Below are positions 9,801-18,788 of a stretch of 64,000 bases of DNA, in pieces. Source of the DNA: Asanoa sp. WMMD1127. Lineage in GTDB: Bacteria > Actinomycetota > Actinomycetes > Mycobacteriales > Micromonosporaceae. The translations under genes were made by a program, and so were the position numbers. How positions within the stretch are numbered: the first letter of the stretch is position 1; the number at the start of each line of letters is the position of its first letter. Below the pieces are notes generated by a model, which was given only the letters and a program-made list of their open reading frames with translations, had not been told where the DNA came from and searched no databases. The stretch covers positions 4,464,001-4,528,000 of the forward strand of contig NZ_JARUBP010000001.1 of NCBI RefSeq assembly GCF_029626225.1. The letters are read 5' to 3'.

Positions 9801-10128
9801 CGAGGACTGCGCCAACGCCGAGGACCTTAAGGCCCAGCCCGAGCGGGTGCTCGAGGTGAGCTGGAAGCTGACCTCGGCGTCGACGTTCCTGGTCGCGATC
9901 CAGGTGGAGGCGCTCGACCGGCACAAGTTGCTGGCCGACGTCACGCGGGTGCTCTCCGACGAGCGGGTCAACATCCTGTCCGCGACGGTCACCACCACGC
10001 GCGACCGGGTGGCGGTGAGCCGGTTCAGCTTCGAGATGGCCGACCCCAAGCACCTGGGCCACCTGCTGGCCGCGGTCCGCAAGGTCGACGGCGTCTTCGA
10101 CGCTTACCGCGTGACGTCTGGCGCTTAG
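6874..10128 (+). CDS. rel: Bifunctional (p)ppGpp synthetase/hydrolase Rel with long repeat N-terminus
   Basis: Rel makes and degrades the stringent-response alarmone. Following a disordered N-terminus, the HD hydrolase domain contains HDTIED near residues 428-433. It is followed by the synthetase domain ([20 protein letters not shown]), a TGS domain ([14 protein letters not shown]), a zinc-finger-like Cys region ([10 protein letters not shown]) and a C-terminal ACT domain. The intact HD motif suggests both activities. At 1084 residues it is about 250-300 longer than usual. The extra part is Ala/Thr/Gly/Ser-rich with a Gly-X-Y-like stretch (residues about 157-235). GTG at 6874 follows GAGGAGG and gives MSHDVAPP. 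The stop overlaps the convergent neighbour by 4 bp. Confidence 0.95.
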   Translation: MSHDVAPPVAGSARPTGEAEQTTGRTTESAPAASEARPETAPEAPSGNGSAPGAPIVTAARPGGNVGAAATVTPDAAGAKARAASNGAKTAAEPAASASATPTETATAHRTAAGVPDAAPTTTDADPSDPASADSTTAATGSATTGAAGSTGSATSGSAGPTGSAGPTGSPGTTGSGGTTGSAGTSGSAGTTGSAGSAGATGSAGTTGSAGSTATAGSAGSTATAGSAGSTATAGPVPTADATTGSAASGGGSGAAAPASSATEAAGSADQRVSPKVVDPESRVDEDTVEWPANGRSPYDVDDEPEGVVVPFRERQGTTRDVAGETGTGFGLAGTPTGRRVRARLARFNAPWQAPQVSEVLEPLIATHRASHPKADARLLQRAFDTAARWHSGQYRKSGDPYITHPLAVATILANLGMDTTTLVAALLHDTIEDTEYTLDSMRNDFGGEVALLVDGVTKLDKVKLGDAAKAETIRKMVVAMAKDPRVLVIKLADRLHNMRTLTFLPRPKQEQKAKETLEILAPLAHRLGMNTIKWELEDLAFGTLFPKRFEEINRLIGEHQPQREALLRQVTQKVHTDLRSAKIKAETTGRPKHLYSIYQKMIVRGRDFNDIYDLVGVRILVETVRDCYAALGVIHANWQPVPGRFKDYIAMPKFNMYQSLHTTVIGPTGKPVEMQIRTYAMHRTAEFGIAAHWKYKEQKGATIVGPPAHIDEMTWLRQLLDWQREASDPSEFLDALRFDLSSQEVYVFTPKGDVIPLPTGSTPVDFAYAVHTEVGHKCIGARVNGKLVPLESTLSNGDVIEIFTSKSDTAGPTQDWLGFVKSPRARTKIRQYFNKERREEAIEAGKDAIVKAMRKQGVPLQRMLTTDNLMTIARDLHLADVASLYAAVGDNQVSAQSVVQRLMASYGGEEGAAEDLAETAVATRPPRSRTAGHDPGVVVKGVSDVWIKLARCCTPVPPDSVFGFVTRSGGVSVHREDCANAEDLKAQPERVLEVSWKLTSASTFLVAIQVEALDRHKLLADVTRVLSDERVNILSATVTTTRDRVAVSRFSFEMADPKHLGHLLAAVRKVDGVFDAYRVTSGA
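7342..7578 (+). repeat. Collagen-like Gly-X-Y coding repeat in rel
   Basis: About 19 consecutive triplets of the form Gly-Ser-Ala, Gly-Pro-Thr or Gly-Thr-Thr are followed by three copies of a 9-residue unit (GSAGSTATA). The underlying DNA is imperfectly repeated GGCTCCGCGGG and ACGACTGGCTC elements, in phase with the reading frame. Confidence 0.85.
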
Positions 10129-13100
10129 TCCTCGGCCAGATTCACCTCGTAGGCGAGTTCGCGTACGTCGGGCTCGGCGTGGGTCACGCGCAGGGTCAGC
10201 AGGAGGTCGCGGCGCGGCGCTGTCCATTCCTGGCCCGAGCCCGCCAGGATCCGCACCGCGAACAGGCCTCCGGCGAGGTCGCCGCGGCCGGCCCAGCGCG
10301 TGGCGACCGCCAGGACGTCGGCGTCGGGCCAGGCCTGGTAGGCCACCTTGCCGATCTCCTCGGCCGTCCGGCCCGCGAGGGCGGGGCGGCCCGCGCACAG
10401 GTCCGCGAGGGCGTCCGCGTTGTCGAGCAGGGCGACGTCGGTCAGCGCGATCACCGCGGTGTGGGTGAAGCCCGGCTGCGCCGCGAGCCGGCGGAGCGCG
10501 GCGGCCATCGCGGGCACCTCGGGTGAGCGCCGCTGGCGGCGCCAGGTCGCGGCCGCCCCCGCGATGTCCTCGATCCGTCGCCGGGCCGGGCGGTCGCTGT
10601 CGGGGTCGCCGGGCCGGTCGTCCGCGGCGTCCCGCTCGACCAGGCGGGCGAACGTCGTCGTCGCCGCGTCCTCGTCCAGGAGACGCAGCAGCTCGGCGAT
10701 CTCCCAGCGGTGTTGCCGTTCGCCGAGGTCGGTGAGCCGGTCGACGACGAGCCCGCTGGCGCCGTCGACCCAGCGGGCCCAGCGCGGCAGCCGCGCGAAG
10801 GCGGCCCGGCGCAGCTCGCGGTCGGCGGCGCGGCACTCGGCGACGACGAGCGCGGCATAGCGGGCGCGGTGCCGGTCGGCGACCTGGCGTGGTGCGGCGT
10901 CGAGGATCGCCCGCCGTTCCTCGCGGCTCCCGGTGCCGGCGTCGGCGAGGATCGCCCAGCTGTCGTCGACGCCGAGCCGCTCGGTGGCAGCGGCGACGAT
11001 GGCGGCCCGGACGTCGCGGTGCGCCCCGTCGTACGCGGCCCGCAGCGTCGCCATCACCTCCGGCGGGCCGTAGCGGGCCAGCATCCGCGCGGCCGCCTTG
11101 CGACTGGTCACCTTGGCCGGGCCGCTGATCACCGGCGCGAGCAGTTCGGGCAGCCGGGCCGGCGCGACGTACCTGGCCGCCCGCTCGGCCGCGTAGAGCG
11201 CCACCCGCGCCCGGTCGTCGCCGGCATGCGCGAGCAGCACCTCCAATGCCTCGGCGGGCCGGTCGGTCCAGACCAGCGCGCCCAGGGCGGCCTCGGCGAT
11301 CACCACCTCGGCGGCGTCGACGTGCCGGAGCACCAGCTCGCGGCCGGCGCCCGGAATCCGCGCCGCGCCCTTGATCGCCGCGGCCCGCTGCCACACCGCG
11401 ACGTCGCTGTCGTCGACGACGAGTTCGAGCAGCCCGGCGAACGCGGCCTGCTGGCGTGGCACCCACCGCCGGGCGTACGTGGGCATCGGCACCCAGCGCA
11501 CGCCGTGCTCGACGAACCGGCCGCGCGGGCGCCGCCGGAGCACCCGGTCGAGCAGGTCGGTGCGGGACCTGATGACCGTCTCCCACACCACGGGCAGCGC
11601 CACCGCGGTCGGATCGAGCGCGAGCACCTCTCCGACCCGCTCGTAGCGGGTGGCCGGGTCGTCGAGCCAGAGCCGGATCGCCTCGCCCGCGGTCCAGCTC
11701 GTGGTGTCCGGGATCGCCCGCCGCAGCATGTCCTGCAACGCGGGAACCCGCCGGGCGCGCCGGCCGAGCGCGTGGGTGAGCGCGAACAGCGGCCCGTACC
11801 AGCCGCGCGCCGCCGCGTTCGTCACCCAGCCGCTCAACCGGTCGACCACGAGCCGCTCCTGCCCGCGGCGCAGCACGAGGTCGAAGCGGCGCAGCATCGG
11901 CACCCGCGCCGCGGCGGTGGTGCGGTCGATCGTCGTGAGCGCCCACTCCCGCAGCTCCGGGACGTCGACGTGGTCCCGCAGGACGTCGGCCGCGAGCGAG
12001 CTCAGCGCGCCGGTGGTGGCGGCGGAGGTGTCGCGGGCCTCGACCGCGTCGGTTGCCAGCCGGGTCAACGCGGCGACGCTAGCGGGGCCGAGCAGCCGGG
12101 ACACCTTGGCCAGCGCGGTGAGGGCCGCCGCCCGCACCGGGTCCTGCTCGTTGCGGAGCCGGTCGAGCCGGGTCAGCAGGTCGGCGACCGCGGCGGGATC
12201 GCGGCTGCGCCGGGCGGCGTCGACCAGCAGCCGGTACGCGTGTGCCCGCTCGTCGGCGTCCCCGGACCGCGACGCGCCGGCCAGCGCCGCCACCGCCGCG
12301 GGCCAGGGCAGGAAGGCGCTCCACTCGCGGACCAGGGCCTCCCGCTCGCGGATCGCGGGCAGACCCAGCGCCCTCCGCGCCTCACGCTCCCGCAGCACGG
12401 CGGGCAGCACGTCCACGACCTCGTATCCCGGCACGCGCTGCCCGCGGCCCGGCTCCGCCAACGCGTCGCGGCCGCTGACGACCCGCCGCTCGTCGCCCGG
12501 CTCGGCGGGCGCGTCGGGGACCTGTGGTCCGTCGCCCGGCTCGGCGGGCGCGTCGGGGGCCTGTCGCCCGTCGCCCGGCTCGGCCAGGGCGCCGTCGTAG
12601 AGCGCGGCCCGCCGGCCCGGCGACACCGCCCGCAGCACGGCGGCCGTCGCGGAGAAGTTGTGCCGTCGCGCGCGCAGTAGCGGCAGCAGGTCGCCATCCG
12701 GCAGGCCGGCCAGGCGGCGCAGCAGGCCGCGCGGCAACCTGACGTCCCGCAACCACACGGTGCGTCCCGGCGCGGCCAGCAACCGGGCCACCCGCCCGGC
12801 GTCGTGGGCGGCGAGCACCCCGTAGGCCGCCGGCCGGCCCGGCAGGCGATCCTCCGGCGCGTACCGCTCCAGCAGGTCGAGCACGCCGGCGGGAGCGCAG
12901 CGCAGCACCGCCGTGACGGTCTCGGCCCAGACCTCGTCGCGATCGACCGCCTCGGCCAGCCGGGTCCCCACCCGGTCGAGGACCACGGCGGCATGCCGCC
13001 GGACCAGGGCCGTCAGCTTGACCGCGTGTTCGAGCTCGGGCAGCAGCGCGCGCACGGTGTCGGACCCGCAGGCCGGCAGCAGCGCGGCCGCCTCGGTGTC

Positions 13101-13496
13101 GTCGTAACGCGTCCGAACCTCGTGGATCAGCCCGTCAGCGAGCGACTGAGGCAGCCGGCGCAGCGTGCGATAGATCAGCCGCCGCTCGGCCGCGGACGGG
13201 TCGATCGCCGACCAGTCGAGCGTGCCCGACCGGAGGGCGGCCCGGATCGCGACGGCCCGCACCACGGGGTCCGGGTCACCGGCCGCCGCCGCGATCCCCG
13301 CCGCGTCCCGCGCGACCATCGCCGCCACCAGCGCGAGATGCCGCTCATATGTTCCGCCGGCACGCAGGTCGGCGCAGACCTCGGCGCGATCGGAGGCGGC
13401 GGCGGCCCACGAAGCCAGCTGCCCCATCCGGCGCGGATGGGGCAAGGGGTCGAGCGCGGCGAGCAGGTCCCGCGTGGCGTCCAGCACGGCGATCAT
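10125..13496 (-). CDS. Large HEAT-repeat-like protein of unknown function
   Basis: This is an Ala/Arg/Leu-rich protein of about 1120 residues with no transmembrane segment or recognised catalytic motif. Repeating helical pairs such as [34 protein letters not shown] and [13 protein letters not shown] look like HEAT/ARM solenoid repeats. Acidic Pro-rich repeats (APAEPGD) interrupt it near residues 300-345. ATG at 13496 is used; GTG at 13511 is also possible. Its stop codon overlaps the rel stop by 4 bp in convergent orientation. I do not recognise a specific family; a scaffold role is only an inference from the fold. Confidence 0.75.
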   Translation of the reverse strand: MIAVLDATRDLLAALDPLPHPRRMGQLASWAAAASDRAEVCADLRAGGTYERHLALVAAMVARDAAGIAAAAGDPDPVVRAVAIRAALRSGTLDWSAIDPSAAERRLIYRTLRRLPQSLADGLIHEVRTRYDDTEAAALLPACGSDTVRALLPELEHAVKLTALVRRHAAVVLDRVGTRLAEAVDRDEVWAETVTAVLRCAPAGVLDLLERYAPEDRLPGRPAAYGVLAAHDAGRVARLLAAPGRTVWLRDVRLPRGLLRRLAGLPDGDLLPLLRARRHNFSATAAVLRAVSPGRRAALYDGALAEPGDGRQAPDAPAEPGDGPQVPDAPAEPGDERRVVSGRDALAEPGRGQRVPGYEVVDVLPAVLREREARRALGLPAIREREALVREWSAFLPWPAAVAALAGASRSGDADERAHAYRLLVDAARRSRDPAAVADLLTRLDRLRNEQDPVRAAALTALAKVSRLLGPASVAALTRLATDAVEARDTSAATTGALSSLAADVLRDHVDVPELREWALTTIDRTTAAARVPMLRRFDLVLRRGQERLVVDRLSGWVTNAAARGWYGPLFALTHALGRRARRVPALQDMLRRAIPDTTSWTAGEAIRLWLDDPATRYERVGEVLALDPTAVALPVVWETVIRSRTDLLDRVLRRRPRGRFVEHGVRWVPMPTYARRWVPRQQAAFAGLLELVVDDSDVAVWQRAAAIKGAARIPGAGRELVLRHVDAAEVVIAEAALGALVWTDRPAEALEVLLAHAGDDRARVALYAAERAARYVAPARLPELLAPVISGPAKVTSRKAAARMLARYGPPEVMATLRAAYDGAHRDVRAAIVAAATERLGVDDSWAILADAGTGSREERRAILDAAPRQVADRHRARYAALVVAECRAADRELRRAAFARLPRWARWVDGASGLVVDRLTDLGERQHRWEIAELLRLLDEDAATTTFARLVERDAADDRPGDPDSDRPARRRIEDIAGAAATWRRQRRSPEVPAMAAALRRLAAQPGFTHTAVIALTDVALLDNADALADLCAGRPALAGRTAEEIGKVAYQAWPDADVLAVATRWAGRGDLAGGLFAVRILAGSGQEWTAPRRDLLLTLRVTHAEPDVRELAYEVNLAED
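12490..12600 (-). repeat. 39-bp in-frame tandem repeat in the HEAT-like gene
   Basis: Three imperfect copies of a 39-bp unit encode the 13-residue motif [13 protein letters not shown]. The period is a multiple of three, so the frame is preserved. It looks like a flexible acidic linker between solenoid halves. Confidence 0.7.
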
Positions 13497-13515
13497 TGTG
13501 CCGGTCCGCACACGA

Positions 13516-13551
13516 CAGCGCCGCCCCGCGAAGACTCGCGAGGCGGCGCTG
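13516..13551 (-). terminator. Strong GC hairpin after the cyclophilin gene
   Basis: CAGCGCCGCC (13516-13525) pairs perfectly with GGCGGCGCTG (13542-13551), and the inner CGCG/CGCG extends the stem around an AAGACT loop with one C/A mismatch. It lies between the stop of the cyclophilin gene and the start of the HEAT-like gene, as expected for an intrinsic terminator of the former. Confidence 0.6.
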
Positions 13552-13573
13552 CGGCGATCAGCGGACCACGGGA

Positions 13574-14404
13574 TCAGGCCGCCGGCGCGCTCACCGTCAG
13601 CGTCTTGATCTCGATGTCGTTCTTCGGGTGGCCGCCACCGGGCGACGGGTCGAACGCGCCGTCGTGGCCGGGCTCGGTGGCCTTCTTGATGTTCTCCAGG
13701 CCCTTGGTGACCTTGCCGAGCACCGTGTAGTCCGGCGACAGCTCGACGTCCTGGTAGATGAAGAAGAACTGCGAGCCGTTGGTGTCGGGGCCGCTGTTGG
13801 CCAGCGCCACCACGCCCTCCGGGTACGCCGGCCGCTGGTCGACGGGCAGGTTCTCGTTGGCGTAGCGGTAGCTCGGACCGCCCGTACCGTCGGTGTCACG
13901 GTAGCCCTTGCCCTTGGCCGACGGGTCGCCGCACTGCAGCATGCCGGGGAACATCCGGTGGCACTTGGTGCCGTCCCAGAAGTTCTTGCTCGCGAGGAAG
14001 CTGAAGCTCTCCGACGAGCACGGCGTCTTCGACAGGTCCATCGTGACCTCGACCGGGCCGTAGCTCGTGTCGACCGTCATCACCTTGGTGCCGGTGCTCG
14101 GCGGGGTGGTGGTCGGCGGGACACCGACGTCCTTGGTGGTGGGCGAGCGCTGGTCGGCCGGGACCTCGGACCAGACGCAGGCGACCGGCGCGGCGGACGG
14201 ATCGCCCGCGGCGGTCGTCTTGTCGTCGCCGCCCAGGCTGCTGACCAGCCAGATCACGCCGCCCGCGACGATCAGCAGGGCCACGCCGGCGCCGATGAAG
14301 GCCTGCCGCTGGCGACGCTTGTGCGCTGCGGACTGCCGGTCGGCCATCTCCTGGGCGAGCCGCGCCCGCGCCGCCGCGCGCTGCCGCTCTCTCGTGGACG
14401 TCAC
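13574..14404 (-). CDS. Membrane-anchored cyclophilin-type peptidyl-prolyl isomerase
   Basis: This 276-residue protein has a charged cytoplasmic N-terminus, one transmembrane helix (FIGAGVALLIVAGGVIWLV) and an external cyclophilin domain. Cyclophilin landmarks include KCHRMFPGMLQCGDPS (with the catalytic-type Arg), GGPSYRYANENL and GSQFFFIYQD. GTG at 14404 has AGGAGGAGA upstream. It probably helps fold exported proteins, an inference from topology. The next gene on the same strand is a paralogue ending 43 bp upstream, so the two are probably cotranscribed as a tandem duplication. Confidence 0.9.
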   Translation of the reverse strand: MTSTRERQRAAARARLAQEMADRQSAAHKRRQRQAFIGAGVALLIVAGGVIWLVSSLGGDDKTTAAGDPSAAPVACVWSEVPADQRSPTTKDVGVPPTTTPPSTGTKVMTVDTSYGPVEVTMDLSKTPCSSESFSFLASKNFWDGTKCHRMFPGMLQCGDPSAKGKGYRDTDGTGGPSYRYANENLPVDQRPAYPEGVVALANSGPDTNGSQFFFIYQDVELSPDYTVLGKVTKGLENIKKATEPGHDGAFDPSPGGGHPKNDIEIKTLTVSAPAA

Positions 14405-14447
14405 GGGACTCTCCTCCTGCTTCCGCTCTCGCGTTTCCGGGGTGACC

Positions 14448-15371
14448 TTAGCTCGCGTTCGTGGGCGTCCCCGACGGCGCGCCGGACGGCGTCGCGGTCG
14501 CGGACGGGGTGGCCGACGGATCGGGCGTCGCGCCGCTGTCGGCCGGGTTGCTCTGCACCGCCCCGACGGTCAGGGCCTGGATCGTCACGTCGGTCTTGGG
14601 CTTGACCTTGGCGCCGTTGCCGTTGTCGACGGTCTCGATCTTGCTGATCTTGTCGACCACGTCGAGGCCGGCGCTGACCTTGCCGATGATCGGGTACGCC
14701 GGTTCGGCGGCGGGCGTGAAGTCCTTGAAGAAGATCAGGAACTGGCTGCCGTTGGCGCCCGGCGGGTTCGGGTAGAGGGCGACCGTGCCGGCCGGGTAGG
14801 TGGCCGGCGTGCCCGGTGCGGGCGAGGCCGACGGCGACGGCGTCGGGGCCGCGGCCGGCACGTTCTCGTTGGCGAACGTGTAGGTCGGGCCGCCCAGGTT
14901 GGTGCCGCTCGGGTCGCCGCAGTGCAGCGCGCCCTCGGTGGTGATCTCGTGGCAGGTGGTGTTGTCGAAGAAGCTCTTGCCGGCCAGGTAGGTCAGGCTC
15001 GCGCCGGCGCAGGGCGCGCTGGTCAGGTCGAGCTGGACCGTGACGTTGCCCTGGTTGGTGGTGATCGCCATGTCGCGGGTGCCGAACGTCGGCACGTCGG
15101 TGGTCGACGGCAGGCCCACGTCCTTGGCGTTGACGTTGACGCCCGGCTCCTGCGGGGTCCACACGCACACGTCGGTCGCCGTGTTGACCGGCTCCTTGTC
15201 GAACCCGCCGAGCGCCCAGAAGGCACCCAGGCCGATCAGCACCAGCGCCAGCGCCCCGCCCAGGCCGGCCTGGATGCGGCGCTTGCGGCGCAGGGTGGCG
15301 GCCCGCCGAGCCATCTGCCGATCGAGCTTGGCCCGCGCCAGCTTGCGCTGCCGATCCCTGCTGGATGCCAC
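14448..15371 (-). CDS. Second cyclophilin-type protein, catalytic Arg apparently replaced
   Basis: This 307-residue paralogue of the adjacent gene has the same layout: a basic N-terminus (ASSRDRQRKLARAKLDRQ), one transmembrane helix (GLGGALALVLIGLGAFWAL) and a cyclophilin domain with GSQFLIFFKD and GGPTYTFANENV. Where cyclophilins have Phe-His-Arg, it reads TCHEITTEGALHCGDP, so the catalytic Arg position is Glu. A Pro/Ser/Ala insert sits in the domain. GTG at 15371 is preceded by AGAGGAG at good spacing. It may be a low-activity or binding-only isomerase. Confidence 0.87.
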   Translation of the reverse strand: MASSRDRQRKLARAKLDRQMARRAATLRRKRRIQAGLGGALALVLIGLGAFWALGGFDKEPVNTATDVCVWTPQEPGVNVNAKDVGLPSTTDVPTFGTRDMAITTNQGNVTVQLDLTSAPCAGASLTYLAGKSFFDNTTCHEITTEGALHCGDPSGTNLGGPTYTFANENVPAAAPTPSPSASPAPGTPATYPAGTVALYPNPPGANGSQFLIFFKDFTPAAEPAYPIIGKVSAGLDVVDKISKIETVDNGNGAKVKPKTDVTIQALTVGAVQSNPADSGATPDPSATPSATATPSGAPSGTPTNAS

Positions 15372-15560
15372 CGGTGCTCCTCTTTCGGGTGTGCCACTCG
15401 CCACAAACGTCCGGGAGAGCATACGGGCATTCGCTGGGAGCATGGTGAGAGGTCCTGCGCTTTCAGCGATCAAAGATCGTGATTGCCGGTGGCGTGTGGC
15501 GGCCGGTAATCGGATCGCGCCGCCCGCTAGGCTGGCCACAACGACCGGAAGGGGACGACT

Positions 15561-16265
15561 GTGCTGATCACGGGTTTCCCGTCCGACGTCTTCGGCACCA
15601 ACTGTTACGTGGTGGCCGCGGCGCCGGGGGAGCAGTGCGTGATCGTCGACCCCGGCATCGGGGTGGAGAAGCGGCTCGACGCTCTCCTCGCCGAGCACCG
15701 GCTGCAGCCGGCCGCGGTGCTGCTGACCCACGGCCACCTCGACCACACGTTCTCCGTCGCGCCGGTCTGCGGCGCCAAGGGCATCCCGGCCTACGTGCAC
15801 CCGGCCGACCGTGAGCTGCTGGCCGACCCCGGCAAGGCGCTCTCCATCGACCCGGCCCAGCTCTTCGGCGGCCGCTTCCCCTACACCGAGCCCGACGACG
15901 TCGCGCCGCTCGTCGACGGCGAGGCCCTCACGATCGCGGGCCTCGAGATCACCGTCGACCACGCCCCGGGCCATACCGGCGGGTCGGTGCTGTTCCGGCT
16001 GCCGGCCGGCGCCGCACGGGGCTGGGAGGCCGACGAGATCTGCCTCTCCGGTGACGTGCTGTTCGCCGGCTCGATCGGGCGCACCGACCTGCCGGGGGGA
16101 AGCATGACGGCGATGACAGCCAGCCTTCGTGACCGGATCCTCCCGCTCGCCGACGACACCATCGTCCTGCCGGGCCACGGCCAGGCGACCACGATCGGCC
16201 GGGAACGCGCGACCAACCCGTTTCTGCAGGAAGTCATGCGACCGGCCCCGACCAGAGGGCTATGA
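15561..16265 (+). CDS. Metallo-beta-lactamase-fold hydrolase (glyoxalase II-like)
   Basis: This 234-residue protein has the metal-binding motif THGHLDHTFSV (near residues 56-66), a further His in DHAPGHTGGS, the Asp in LSGDVLFAGSIGRTDL and the terminal His in VLPGHGQATTIG: the complete MBL ligand set. It resembles hydroxyacylglutathione-hydrolase-like MBL proteins commonly found beside hisS in actinobacteria; the substrate is unknown. GTG at 15561 follows GGAAGGGGA. The stop overlaps the hisS start by 4 bp, indicating coupling. Confidence 0.9.
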   Translation: MLITGFPSDVFGTNCYVVAAAPGEQCVIVDPGIGVEKRLDALLAEHRLQPAAVLLTHGHLDHTFSVAPVCGAKGIPAYVHPADRELLADPGKALSIDPAQLFGGRFPYTEPDDVAPLVDGEALTIAGLEITVDHAPGHTGGSVLFRLPAGAARGWEADEICLSGDVLFAGSIGRTDLPGGSMTAMTASLRDRILPLADDTIVLPGHGQATTIGRERATNPFLQEVMRPAPTRGL

Positions 16266-17587
16266 CCACCATGAGCAAGCCACGGCCGATCTCCGGCTTC
16301 CCGGAGTGGCTGCCGCCGCAACGCATGATCGAGCAGCGGTTCATCGACAAGATCAAGAGCGTCTTCGAGCTCTACGGGTACGCCCCGCTGGAGACGCGCG
16401 CCGTCGAGCCGCTGGACCAACTGCTGCGCAAGGGCGAGACCTCCAAAGAGGTCTACGTGCTGCGCCGCCTGCAGGAGGAGGCCGCGTCGTCCGGGGACGA
16501 CTCCCTGGGGCTGCACTTCGACCTGACCGTGCCGTTCGCCCGCTACGTGCTGGAAAACTCGGGCAAGCTGCAGTTCCCGTTCCGCCGCTACCAGATCCAG
16601 AAGGTGTGGCGGGGTGAACGGCCGCAGGAGGGCCGCTACCGCGAGTTCGTCCAGTGCGACATCGACGTGGTCGACCGCGACACGCTGCCGGCCCACTACG
16701 AGGCCGAGATGCCGCTGGTGATCGGCGACGCGCTCGGCTCGCTCCCGATCCCGCCGGTGACCATCCAGGTCAACAACCGCAAGGTCTGCGAGGGCTACTA
16801 CCGCGGTCTGGGCGTCGGCGACCCGGAGGCGGCGCTGCGGGCCGTCGACAAGCTCGACAAGATCGGTCCGGCCCGCGTCGCGGAGCTGCTGGTGGAGACG
16901 GCCGGGGCCACCGAGTCGCAGGCCAAGGCCGTGCTGGCGCTGGCCGAGATCTCGTCGCCGGACGCCTCGTTCGCCGACTCGGTTCGCGCGCTCGGGGTCA
17001 GCGACCCGCTGCTCGACGAGGGCCTGGCCGAGCTCGTCGACGTGGTCGAGACGGCTGCGGCGTACGCCCCGGGGTTGTGCGTGGCTGATCTGAAGATCGC
17101 GCGCGGCCTCGACTACTACACGGGCACGGTCTACGAGACCCAGCTCGCCGGGTTCGAGCGGTTCGGGTCGATCTGCTCGGGCGGGCGCTACGACAACCTC
17201 GCGACGTCGGGCAACGACCGGTTCCCGGGCGTGGGCATCTCGATCGGGCTCACCCGCGTGCTCGGGCTGCTGTTCGGCGCCGACAAGCTGGCGATCTCCC
17301 GCGACGTGCCGACCTGTGTGTTGGTGGCACTGGCCGACGAGGAGCACCGCCGGTCGGCCGACGGGATCGCGGCCGCGCTGCGCCGGCGCGGCATCCCGAC
17401 CGAGGTGTCGCCGACGGCGGCCAAATACGGCAAGCAGATCCGGTACGCGGAGCGCCGGGGCATCCCGTTCGTCTGGTTCCCGGGCGAGCCGGGCTCGGTG
17501 AAGGACATCCGCTCCGGCGACCAGGTGGAGGCCGACCCGGCGACCTGGGCGCCGCCGGCGGCCGACCTCCACCCGACGATCAACTAG
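16262..17587 (+). CDS. hisS: Histidyl-tRNA synthetase
   Basis: This class II enzyme charges tRNA-His. The 441-residue protein has motif 2 (QKVWRGERPQEGRYREF), the HisRS signature GLDYYTGTVYE near residue 282, the motif 3 region PGVGISIGLTR, and a C-terminal anticodon-binding domain (DVPTCVLVALADEEHR). ATG at 16262 overlaps the MBL stop (ATGA); an internal ATG at 16271 is possible but less likely. The 3' end overlaps a convergent thioesterase gene by 8 bp. Confidence 0.96.
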   Translation: MTTMSKPRPISGFPEWLPPQRMIEQRFIDKIKSVFELYGYAPLETRAVEPLDQLLRKGETSKEVYVLRRLQEEAASSGDDSLGLHFDLTVPFARYVLENSGKLQFPFRRYQIQKVWRGERPQEGRYREFVQCDIDVVDRDTLPAHYEAEMPLVIGDALGSLPIPPVTIQVNNRKVCEGYYRGLGVGDPEAALRAVDKLDKIGPARVAELLVETAGATESQAKAVLALAEISSPDASFADSVRALGVSDPLLDEGLAELVDVVETAAAYAPGLCVADLKIARGLDYYTGTVYETQLAGFERFGSICSGGRYDNLATSGNDRFPGVGISIGLTRVLGLLFGADKLAISRDVPTCVLVALADEEHRRSADGIAAALRRRGIPTEVSPTAAKYGKQIRYAERRGIPFVWFPGEPGSVKDIRSGDQVEADPATWAPPAADLHPTIN

Positions 17588-18089
17588 CGGGGATCTCGAA
17601 GAGCAGGCAGGTCGACGTCGCGTGGGCCACGAGGCGCCCCGCGGCGTCGGTCAGCCGCGCCTCGCCCAGCGCGGTGCGCCGGCCGCGCTGGATGACCGTG
17701 CCCACGCAGGTGAGCAGCTCGGAGCCGACGGTGACGGGCCGCAGATATTTCACCGACAGGTCGACCGAGGTGTAGCCCATGCCGGCCGGCAGTGTCGTGT
17801 GCACCGCGCAGCCGGCGGCGGTGTCGAGCAGCGTGGCGAGCACGCCGCCGTGCACCGAGCCCAGCGGGTTGTAGTGGAACTCCCGCGGCGGCATCTCGAC
17901 GGTGACCCGGCCCTCCTCGGCGGTCAGCCGGGTCATGCCGAGCAGCTCCATCACCGGTGGCGGCGGCAGCTCTCCGGCGATCATGGACTTGAGCAGGCTC
18001 AGCCCGCTGCTCCGGCCGATCTGGGCGGCGTTGGTCGCGGGGTCGGACCACGTGAAGGTACGGCTGCGCTCGACCTGCGTCTGAGTCAT
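17580..18089 (-). CDS. PaaI-family hotdog thioesterase
   Basis: This 169-residue hotdog-fold protein carries the PaaI-type signature YNPLGSVHGGVLATLLDTAAG, in which HGG and the Asp form the acyl-CoA thioesterase site. The C-terminal half (YTSVDLSVKYLRPVTVG) matches the family. ATG at 18089 gives MTQTQVERSRTF; open frame continues upstream but without support. The acyl-CoA substrate cannot be read from sequence. It is divergent from an HxlR regulator 55 bp away, which may control it. Confidence 0.88.
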   Translation of the reverse strand: MTQTQVERSRTFTWSDPATNAAQIGRSSGLSLLKSMIAGELPPPPVMELLGMTRLTAEEGRVTVEMPPREFHYNPLGSVHGGVLATLLDTAAGCAVHTTLPAGMGYTSVDLSVKYLRPVTVGSELLTCVGTVIQRGRRTALGEARLTDAAGRLVAHATSTCLLFEIPAS

Positions 18090-18144
18090 GGATCCAGCCT
18101 CCCAGCCGCTTGCTGGGTCTGTCAACGAGACTTAGGCTGATCGG

Positions 18145-18654
18145 ATGAGCGAGCGAAGCGAGCCCGGTCAGCTCAGTCGCCCGCGACCCGCTGCCCTGGA
18201 GTGGTCCGTCGACAACTGCACGGTGGGCCGGGCGATGGAGATCCTCGGGGAGCGCTGGACCTTTGTCGTGCTGCGGGAGATCGCCAACGGCATCCGGCGC
18301 TTCGACGACATGCGGGTGCGCACCAACATCCCGCGCCAGGTGCTGACCAACCGGCTCGCGCTGCTGGTCGAGAGCGGTGTGCTGCGCAAGGAGCCCTATC
18401 AGGACCCGGGCGCGCGGGTCCGCCACGAGTACCGGCTGACCGAGATGGGCTTCGACCTCTGGCCCGTGATCGTCGCGGTGCTGCAGTGGGGCGACCGCTA
18501 CCTCGCCGACCCGGAAGGCTCGCCGCTGGCCACCGTGCACCGCGGCTGCGGCGCGCCCGTGCGCTCAGTGCTGCGCTGCGACGCCGGCCACGAGGTCGCC
18601 AATCCGCGCGAGGTGGCCGCCCGCCCCGGCCCCGGCGCGAAGCGCCGGGTCTGA
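18145..18654 (+). CDS. HxlR-family winged-helix regulator
   Basis: This 169-residue protein has the HxlR domain: CTVGRAMEILGERWTFVVLR, RRFDDMRVRTNIPRQVLTNR (recognition helix) and a wing ending in EYRLTEMGFDLWPV. A C-terminal segment with Cys residues (HRGCGAPV, LRCDAGHE) could bind metal or sense redox state. It is divergent from the thioesterase gene, and an MFS exporter follows downstream on the same strand; either could be its target. ATG at 18145 gives the standard N-terminus. Confidence 0.88.
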   Translation: MSERSEPGQLSRPRPAALEWSVDNCTVGRAMEILGERWTFVVLREIANGIRRFDDMRVRTNIPRQVLTNRLALLVESGVLRKEPYQDPGARVRHEYRLTEMGFDLWPVIVAVLQWGDRYLADPEGSPLATVHRGCGAPVRSVLRCDAGHEVANPREVAARPGPGAKRRV

Positions 18655-18788
18655 CTCGCCCCCGGGGCCTCGGCGGGGACGCGAATCGGTCCCGTCGCCG
18701 GGTGTGTTCCCGCGCGGAGCTGGCTCGACGCGCCAGCGAGTTTGTCCGGCGGGAGCGACGGTCCGGACCACCGCGGACCCGGGCAAGA

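Noticed and set aside
8047-11946. A 1299-codon minus-strand open frame across rel and the HEAT-like gene
   Set aside because: It crosses two genes supported by family motifs or solenoid structure in other frames; its composition (Arg/Ala/Gly) is typical of antisense shadows in high-GC DNA.
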